Assembly (NCBI GenBank): GCA_002205965.3
Contig: NADL03000199.1
Coordinates: forward strand, 26,471-90,470
From: Kappaphycus alvarezii
Taxonomy: Eukaryota > Rhodophyta > Florideophyceae > Gigartinales > Solieriaceae
DNA: 64,000 nucleotides
Direction of reading: 5' to 3'
Part shown: positions 57,494 to 64,000 of the stretch, one piece after another
How the letters are laid out: the number at the start of each line of letters is the position of its first letter
Position numbering within the stretch: the stretch's first letter is position 1
Program-made: the position numbers and the translations under genes
Notes under the pieces: generated by a model
Database searches by the model: none
Told to the model about the DNA's origin: nothing
The model's input: the letters and a program-made list of their open reading frames with translations, nothing else

Positions 57494-57811
57494 TGTACAT
57501 CACGATACACAACTGCCACCACGTACACGTGTACATAGCTTCCCTCAGCATATCTCTCATACAGTATACTCATCATCCACTTATAGTACCCTACCCTACG
57601 TAAAATCACCCCATAAACAACATTTTGCCTCTAAGTTGCTGACCTCTCAAAATCATACTTTCGTCCCTGGGAACTTTGGATTTCTTCCGGAATGCCTTAG
57701 GGCCACCCTTCATTCAACACGTGGCATGTGTACACGTGGAACATGCCTCATGCCTCTTATGAGATTTGGCACCGATGTGGGTCATGTGATCGTCTTGCCA
57801 AATCAACAACA
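57494..57811 (-). repeat. Bc3 3' LTR fragment (318 bp)
   Basis: It holds the minus-strand start TGTTGTTGATTTGGC and the first third of a Bc LTR. It breaks at the GTGATGTACA word where the reversed Bb-type LTR adjoins. The polypurine tract CGAGGGGGG is at 57812-57820. Confidence 0.83.
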
Positions 57812-57830
57812 CCCCCCTCGATTACATGAC

Positions 57831-59963
57831 CTAAGCATCGTGCAGCTCTCCGAGGCCTAGAGATTTTATGCATTTTATGAATAGAATGCGACCAAGAGGC
57901 TTGGTGAGTATATCTGCGGGCATATCTGTAGAAGGTACGTGAAACAGTGACACAATCTTTCGAGTCACAGCATCTCGGACAAAATGATATGATCTGTCAA
58001 TGTGCTTATTTCGCCTGTTCACTCCTTCGTTACCCGCAAACGCTATTGTACCAGCATTATCACACCCGATGTAACTGTGCTGTCTTTCGACTTTCCCATG
58101 CGTCTGCAAGAAGGCACCTGAGCCAAGCTGCCTCTTTGCAAGCCTCACACAGTGCAATATACTCTGCTTCGCGTGTGATTTCGCAACGACCGTTTGTTTC
58201 CTAGATGACCAACTGATAGCTCCCCCACAGTTTGAACACATATCCACTGGTGGACTTTCTCGAGTCCAAGCAACCACCCCAGTCTGCATCGCTGAAGCCC
58301 TCTATATTTGCAATGGGGATTTCCATCTAGAACTACACCTAGTGACAGTTCCTCTTGATATATCTCAGAACTCTTTTGGCTGCTTGCCAGTGGTCCTCGC
58401 GAGGGTTCTCACAGTGTTGGGACAGTTTTCCCACCACATATGCAAGATCTGGACGTGACCCTACCATAAGAAACATTAAGCAGCCAATGATCTGTCGATA
58501 TGGTACATCGCAATACGGGCTAGTTGACGTCTCAGGGTGTAATCCTTGTTCCATCGGAGTCCGCACGGGATTGCAACTGGCCATACCAAAACGGTTCAAA
58601 ATGGACTTGCCATACTCTGTCTGCGAGATATAGATCCGTCTAGGGACCCTTTTTCTACTTATTTCAAGCCCAATGCACTTTTTGGCCTCGCCTAAATCTT
58701 TCATCTCAAATCTCTTGTTCAGTTCACCTTTCATCCAGGTCACGGCTTTCAGGTCACTTCCCGCAAGAAGCAAGTCATCCACATATAGGGCAATCAGCAT
58801 AACGCCTTTTTCTGATATGTTTGTATATAGACAGGCGTCACTTCTCGTAGTCTTGAAGCCAAGCGTGTGAATAAGGAAATCGTCATCTTTTTGTGCCATT
58901 GTCGACTCGCTTGCTTAAGACCATAGATAGCCTTGAGAAGTTTGCAAACATGATTGGGCCTGGAAGAGTCAACGATACTTCAGGCTGCTCCATATAAATA
59001 TCCTCTTCTAAGTCACCGTTCAGAAAGGCCATGACCACGTCCATTTGATGAAGCTCTAAATCGAAGTGGGCTACAATCGCCAACAACAATCGAATCGTTG
59101 TAAATTTGATCACTGGCGCAAAAGTCCTGAGTAATCATCCCCTCAATTTGTTGAAAGCCCCGCACAACCAGGCGACCTTTTTCTTTTGAGTCAACGTGCC
59201 GTTAACGTCCGGCATGTCCTTCACAGTAAATACCCAGCGAGAAGTTAGAATATTGGCACCTTCCGATCGTGGCACTAGTGCCCAGGTTTTGTTTTTGCGT
59301 TGGGACTCTAGCTCCTTATCAATCGCTTTCTGCCAGAACTTGGTTGTGGTCCATCCATCGCCTCTTTAAAGGAGTTCGGTATGTTGATGTCGCCACAGAA
59401 AGGTGTGAATAAGCTGGTTCCCACCAGGCCTGTCCACCACTGTCGGGGTGGGCGTCGTGAACGAGTGGAGCGGCGAGGTTCCACATCGCCGGGACCAGCA
59501 TCTTGCTCACCACTCACTTCTTCTGGTTGCAAAGTCTCATTAGTTGAGTCGGGCTCAATACCTTGACTTTGAAAGTTCTCAACCTCCGCCGGTGACCCTG
59601 CTTCAATGCCATGTTCATTATCACCATCAGATAATTCAGACTCAATTTCGTCAGTATCGGTCGCCTCCACTGGGTCAATGTCACGTCATTATCATCGGAA
59701 AAATGTTCATCGTAAGAGCAAGCCCCTGGTCTCGACTCATCGAACTGCACATCCCTGGAAATAACAATGCGATGTAAATTGTCATCCCAAATTTTATAGG
59801 CCTTAGTTCCCGGCGGATAACCAACAAACATTCCCGTTGTTGCGCGGTCGTCAAGTTTACGCACCTCATTACCAGGCACCTTGTACCACATTGACATCCA
59901 AACACACGTAGGTGAGATACATCGGGCTTTTCTTCATCCATAGATGAAATGGAGTAACGAGAC
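57831..59963 (-). pseudogene. pol: Bc3 pol: integrase C-terminus, RT, RNase H
   Basis: It is read from 59963 down. Integrase starts at VTPFHLWM and is shifted near 59885. The linker with RRSTRSRRPPRQWW is open at 59308-59670. RT is in pieces, with [13 protein letters not shown] (about 59040) and YVDDLLLAG in the 186-codon frame 58339-58899. RNase H has lost its first Asp region and continues at 57831-58289 with NRRNKHID and ADILTKPLG. Breaks at 58899, 59113 and 59308 are small indels against Bc1. Confidence 0.86.
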
Positions 59964-59967
59964 TGTT

Positions 59968-61332
59968 TGTTGTTGATTTGGCAAGACGATCACATGACCC
60001 CACATCGGTGCCAAACTCATAAGAGGCATGAGGCATGTTCCACGTGTACACATGCACACGTGTTGAATGAAGGGTGGCCTAAGGCATTCCGGAAGAAATC
60101 CAAAGTTCCCAGGGACGAAAGTACGATTTTGAGAGATCAGCGATTTAGAGGGCAAAATATTGTTTATGGGGTGATTTTACGTAGGGTAGGGTACTATAAG
60201 TGGATGATGAGTATACTGTATGAGAGATATGCTGAGGAAAGCTATGTACACGTGTACGTGGTGGCAGTTGTGTATGTGATGTACACGTGGTACAGCTAAG
60301 AGTAGAAACCTTTTTGTGCAGTGTTGTACACGTACTGTACTAGTGCCAAATGAGGAACTGTACTTCGCACTGTACATCGTAATATACCAAGTACTGTACT
60401 CCTTACTATACCTGAGTTTGTACAGTAGGAATCAATTATGGCAATACTGTCATGACTGCTAGAAAGAGGTATTTGATTTATATTATGTATGAGGATTCTA
60501 GTTATGATTACGGGTTTTATCCAGCTGCATCCAAAAATCGGTTATGTGATTTCATCATATGTATGAGGTTTCTAGTTATGATATTGGTTTTACAGCTGCA
60601 TCCAAAAATCAGTTATGTGATTCCATCATACGTATGTGGTTTCTAGTTATGATATTGGTTTGTACAACTGCATCCAAAAATCAGTTATGTGATTCCATCA
60701 TACGTATGTGGTTTCTAGTTATGATATTGGTTTGTACAACTGCATCCAAAAATCAGTTATGTGATTCCATCATACGTATGTGGTTTCTAGTTATGATAGT
60801 TTGTACAACTGCATCCAAAAATCAGTTATGTGATTCCATCATATGTATGAGGTTCGTAATTATGATGAAGATTGACACTGCATCCAAAAATCAGTTATGT
60901 GATTCCATCATATGTATGAGGTTCGTAATTATGATGAAGATTGGACCGACTGCATCCAAAATCAGTTATGTGATTCTATTATACGTATGACGGATTGAGT
61001 CCGTTATTTTGGCACAAGGGAATTCGTTTCCGGTAAGTCTGCAAAATAAGGTACTGTATTGATGTGTGTATTGGGCCAACCTATTTACACAAATTTGTCA
61101 ACTTTGGAAGCAGTTCCAAATTTGCCCCTAATGACTGTTATCACCGGGCCAAGATCTTGAAATCCGCTCAAATGGCTCAGTTTGTGGGATTCTGTTAGTG
61201 GACGCAGTGAGTTAGAAAGTAGTTGTAGGTTGTACTTAAGGCCAGGATTTTAGAGTTCCGAGTAAATTCTGGGTAGCCAAGCCCGCAACTTCATCCGTCC
61301 AGCAAAGTCCTTCACCCTCCCGATTCCCATTA
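59968..61332 (+). repeat. Bc4 5' LTR (1365 bp)
   Basis: TGTTGTTGATTTGGC to TTCCCATTA. It contains GTACACGTGTACGTGG (about 60246), GATGTACACGTGG (about 60279), TACTGTAC words (60340-60430) and seven U3 repeat units. The end is TTA, not CA, just as in Bc1. Confidence 0.87.
60520..61000 (+). repeat. U3 minisatellite, about 70-bp unit, seven copies
   Basis: Units carry CTGCATCCAAAAATCAGTT, ATTCCATCATACGTATG and GGTTTCTAGTTATGATA. Middle units are nearly identical, which points to recent local duplication. A long open frame through them is a by-product of the 72-bp-like period. Confidence 0.87.
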
Positions 61333-61346
61333 GGTTATGGGCCCAG
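61333..61346 (+). promoter_or_regulatory. Primer binding site of Bc4
   Basis: GGTTATGGGCCCAG, initiator tRNA-Met half-tRNA type. It is followed 28 nt later by a possible 5' splice site CCCC/GTAAGT at 61375, whose nearest acceptor TATCTCAG (61418) would leave only a 44-nt intron. Confidence 0.85.
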
Positions 61347-61428
61347 TTCAACGCCGTCTCTTTCTCTGAACCCCGTAAGTCGCCGTGTGTTGCTGCATTG
61401 TTTTCTTGTCTATCTCAGTCTCTTGATT

Positions 61429-62094
61429 ATGTCTACTCGTTCCGGTAAGCTATTTGAATAATTCCATTTCTTTGCACATCGAAGTGATTCTCTTTGCACC
61501 TTTTGGTTGGTCTAAAGACTCATAATCCCAAAAGCTGTTACTGACGATCACTTCCACTTTTGTGCCTGCTTTTGCGGGGTTGTGCTAGACTCGGAATTAG
61601 CCCTGGTGCCCCGAGTGCCCAGGGCTGCGACAGTTAGGACTTTGCCATCTGTGGGGAGGACAGTTGTGGAATCGATCGAAGTACTCGAACCAGAAGGACC
61701 GCCGCCGAAGACGCTCGCGCTTCCCTCGTCTAGGGAAAGGTATAGGATCCCTCGTAAGTCAGTACCTCTGGATAAGCCAATAAAGAAAGTTCAACGCCTC
61801 TCGGCAAAGAAAGCTAAAGCCCTCGCCGATCGAGTTGCCAAGAAGGAACTAAAGGCTAAACGAAGAGTTCCGCCGAGGAACAAGAGGTACTGCAAGCTCT
61901 GTGATATTAGCTGCAATAGCGCACAGACATTCTACGATCACATCAATTCTAAGGGTCATAGGACTAGAGAGAAAAACAAGAAAAAGACCCCTAGGTGTAC
62001 TGCTTGTGATAGAGTGTTCGATTCCCACGAGGTTCTCAAGCGTCACGAGAACGGGAAGGAACACTTGAAAGTAGTTTTGTCCCAGAGAATTTAA
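61429..62094 (+). CDS. Leader-encoded tandem U1/JAZ-type zinc-finger protein (spliced, 173 aa predicted)
   Basis: Exon 1 is 61429-61444 (ATG plus 13 nt), with donor GTAAGC at 61445. A branch-like TACTGAC is at about 61540. The acceptor CTAG ends at 61588, and exon 2 is 61589-62094. The joined frame is phase-correct, and exon 2 alone has no ATG until far inside. Residues about 10-50 are Pro-rich and about 60-110 strongly basic. Finger 1 (61891-61959) and finger 2 (61996-62064) are both C-x2-C-x12-H-x5-H, joined by a 12-residue basic linker. This spacing is that of U1-type/JAZ zinc fingers, many of which bind double-stranded RNA. Bb shows the same 16-nt exon and intron. It is not part of standard Gag-Pol; a role in RNA handling or nuclear entry is inferred. 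Confidence 0.78.
61445..61588 (+). other. Predicted 144-nt GT-AG intron in Bc4 leader
   Basis: GTAAGC at the 5' end and GTGCTAG at the 3' end, with a T-rich stretch (CACTTTTGTGCCTGCTTTTG) before the acceptor. The Bb copy (43484-43628) keeps both sites, the 16-nt upstream exon and the phase despite flanking divergence. Unspliced RNA would lack a start codon for the finger protein. Confidence 0.65.
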
Positions 62095-62189
62095 AGAGAT
62101 CCATTTGTTTGTTTGAAGCGACGTCTTTGGCCTTTGCTTTAGTCTAGAGTTTCGTGTGCTGTGTTCTTATAGAGGTGGGCTTGCCACTA

Positions 62190-62214
62190 CAAGGGACTAT
62201 CGGTCCCCGGCTTG
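62190..62214 (+). other. Conserved leader hairpin upstream of Bc4 gag
   Basis: CAAG-GGAC, loop TATCG, GTCC, CCGG, CTTG, 40 nt before the gag ATG. It pairs as in lineage A, with one swapped base pair. Confidence 0.68.
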
Positions 62215-62254
62215 GGATCTTCGAACAGAACATTAGCACCTCTAGAATATTGCA

Positions 62255-63302
62255 ATGAGTAGCGGAGAAGATCAAGGAGGAGGATCGATGAAGATCGAAA
62301 AGCTCACGGATACCAATTTCTACGTGTGGAAACAGAAGATTCAGCTCCTGTTGGCCCTTCGCGATGTGGAACAGTATATTACTGATGGCACCGTTCCTGA
62401 AGATGAACAATCTTCCACTTACAAGGCATGGAAGCAAGGGGATCGAAAGGCCCGGGCCATCATCGGCCTGTCGCTGTCTGATCGATCACCTGGATCATGT
62501 GAGAGATGCTGTCACAGCCAAAGAAATGTGGGACGCCATCTTGGAAGTTTTTGAGCGCCACACATTACTAAATAAGCTGGCGGCCCGGAGAGACTTCTAC
62601 ACGGTCACCATGCTAGACAATGAGAAAGTTTTGCCATACATAGGACGTGTGCGACACCTAGCAGCTCGCTTAAAGTCAATGGGAGTCATCATTGATGACA
62701 AGGAAATGGCTATGGCAGTTCTCAATGGTCTTCCGCAGAGGTTTCAAAATCTCATTGTAGCGCTTGACGCTCTTGGATCCGAAGATAACACGTTCGGAGT
62801 AGAATATGTAAAAAGTCGCCTGCTCCAAGAGGAGCAACGTGCATCGATGAAGCTTACTAGAAGGCAGAATCCGCCAAGTTCTGCTCTTATTGGGCACATC
62901 CCTGAGGCAAGGCGTGTTTCGACTTTGACATGCACCAACTGTGGTCACAATGGACACTCCGCTGCCCGCTGCTGGGGAAAGGACATCAACGGAAGGCGAC
63001 CACCGCCACCTGACCGGTTCCTACGTAGACAGTCACAGAAGCCTACTGCGATGATTGCTCAAGAGCAAGAAGATCTGGAAATTAATGAAGTCGAGTACAT
63101 ATGTCTGATGAACAAGGTAGATAACTCTGGTATCAACATAACCTCAAACACTTGGCTTATCGACTCTGGATGCTCCGCGCACATGACATTTGACAAGAGA
63201 CTGTTCTCCGACTACAGGGAGGTCTCAAACAGCCGCGTAGAAATGGGAACAAAAGCGTGTGCAGTAGTAGCTGGAGTCGGGACCGTCCCATTACGCTTTT
63301 AG
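62255..63302 (+). pseudogene. gag: Bc4 gag and protease start, one frameshift in gag
   Basis: ATG at 62255 (MSSGEDQGGGSMKIEKL). An extra base near 62483 (TCTGATCGATCACC) shifts the frame. The second frame then runs to 63302 with the capsid domain (HTLLNKLAARR, VLNGLPQRF), zinc knuckle CTNCGHNGHSAARC (about 62931-62972) and protease WLIDSGCSAHMTFD (about 63152-63195, DSG). It ends where a C is missing in GTCCCATTACG compared with Bc1. With those two bases corrected by reads, gag to protease would be open; I infer that only from the Bc1 comparison. Confidence 0.87.
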
Positions 63303-64000
63303 TGAACGGAGTTCAAAAGTCATGCAAGCTCACCAATGTGCTGCACGTTCCAAGCTTTGCTTTTTCCCTAATTCTGTACGTAAGATGGTCGATAATGGAT
63401 TTGACGTTGAGTTCGTTCGTGACAAGTGCACTGTGAAGAGGAGTGACTGCATCGTGGCTACTGCCACAAGTCGAGGAGAGCTGTATGTGCTTGACACATG
63501 TAACGAGGTTCATTCGGCGCACAAAGCCTCTTTGAAGACATGGCATGAAAGATTGGCCCACGTTCACACTCAAGGAATATTGTCCATGGCTCGTAAGAAC
63601 GTGGTAAGTGGACTTCATATCTCCTCTTCAGATATAACAAGAGACGCTAGCTCATCTTCTGACTGTGAATCTGTGACATGTGATGCGTGTGTGTTAGGAA
63701 AAGCAACTCGTGCTGTGATTCCTAAACAGCGCTCTGGAGGCAGGGCCAAACATTTGCTAGACTTGGTCCATTCGGACGTCTGCGGCCCACTCCAAGTACA
63801 GTCAGTAGGTGGTGCTAGATACTTTGTCACTTTTATCGATGACCACTCAAACTGGAGTGTTGTCTATCCGATGAAGAGTAAAGATGAAACGTTCCATTTT
63901 TATCAGAAGTTTGCCCAATATGCCTTCACACACACTGGTCAACGCGTGAAAGTGCTTCGATCTGATCGTGGAGGAGAGTATCTTTCTTCAGAGTTCCAAT
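63303..64000 (+). pseudogene. pol: Bc4 pre-integrase and integrase, cut by window end
   Basis: It continues colinear with Bc1. There is a further shift near 63372 (CTAATTCTGTACG lacks bases against Bc1), then HERLAH (about 63546), CDAC (about 63680), HSDVCG (about 63771), FIDDHSNW (about 63834) and RSDRGGEY (about 63960). The catalytic Glu lies outside the window. Confidence 0.85.

Larger units (their letters stand above)
59968..64000 (+). mobile_element. Bc4: lineage B copia element, 5' two thirds
   Basis: LTR 59968-61332, primer site, two candidate introns, intact zinc-finger ORF, hairpin, gag, protease and integrase, leaving the window inside integrase. It stands head to head with the minus-strand Bc3. 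Four bases (TGTT, 59964-59967) separate Bc3 coding from this LTR. Confidence 0.88.

Noticed and set aside
60559-60990. 143-codon open frame through the Bc4 U3 repeats, with a repeating protein unit
   Set aside because: The frame is open only because the repeat unit is close to a multiple of three without stops. There is no domain, and neighbouring LTRs with other unit counts do not keep it.
61375-61418. A first intron (GTAAGT to TATCTCAG) in the Bc4 leader
   Set aside because: At 44 nt it is below the usual minimum for most eukaryotes. The donor could instead join a farther acceptor. Kept only as a note at the primer site.
1-64000. Envelope gene (retrovirus or errantivirus)
   Set aside because: Nothing lies between RNase H and the polypurine tract in any copy except a few tens of bases, so these are plain copia elements.

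Overview
This 64 kb window is a repeat-rich piece of a nuclear eukaryotic genome. It is made almost entirely of Ty1/copia-type LTR retrotransposons. I found no host protein gene, tRNA, rRNA, CRISPR array or prokaryotic feature. The species cannot be fixed from the sequence. Copia-order domains (Gag-PR-IN-RT-RNase H), copia-type polypurine tracts, GT-AG intron signals and Drosophila-copia-like primer binding sites place it in Eukarya. There is no obvious CpG depletion.

Three lineages can be separated by LTR and coding sequence. Lineage A has a 1.2 kb LTR starting TGTTGAAAAAG. Lineage B has LTRs starting TGTTGGTGATTT (subfamilies Ba, Bb) or TGTTGTTGATTT (Bc). Lineage C has a Bc-like U3 joined to an unrelated CT-rich 3' LTR end. 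Layout: A1-A4 tandem array sharing single LTRs (1-21582); truncated Ba element (21583-27760); A5 3' half, LTR, A6, broken LTR (27761-35998); Bc1 on the minus strand (35999-42062); Bb with a nested solo LTR (42063-51011); small fragments (51012-51388); Bc2 (51389-53779); C 5' end (53780-55820); reversed Bb-type LTR (55821-57493); reversed Bc3 (57494-59963); Bc4 on the plus strand, running off the window (59968-64000).

Every primer binding site (after LTRs ending mostly in TCA) reads GGTTATGGGCCCAG or a one-base-shorter form. This is complementary to the anticodon region of initiator tRNA-Met, the half-tRNA priming arrangement known for Drosophila copia. The leaders are long (0.9-1.5 kb). In lineages B and C they encode an extra protein with two U1/JAZ-type zinc fingers. 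In Bb and Bc4 a 16-nt ATG exon is apparently spliced onto it by a 144-145 nt GT-AG intron. Just upstream of gag, lineages A and B share a hairpin with a compensatory base-pair change. The zinc-finger ORF and the hairpin are the most original features here.

Almost all gag-pol copies are broken by single-base indels. The best is Bc1, with one uninterrupted 1037-codon frame from the Gag zinc knuckle into RNase H. Indels outnumber substitutions between otherwise near-identical copies, so part of the decay may be uncorrected long-read error. Shared nonsense mutations show that some A copies multiplied by duplication rather than by transposition.
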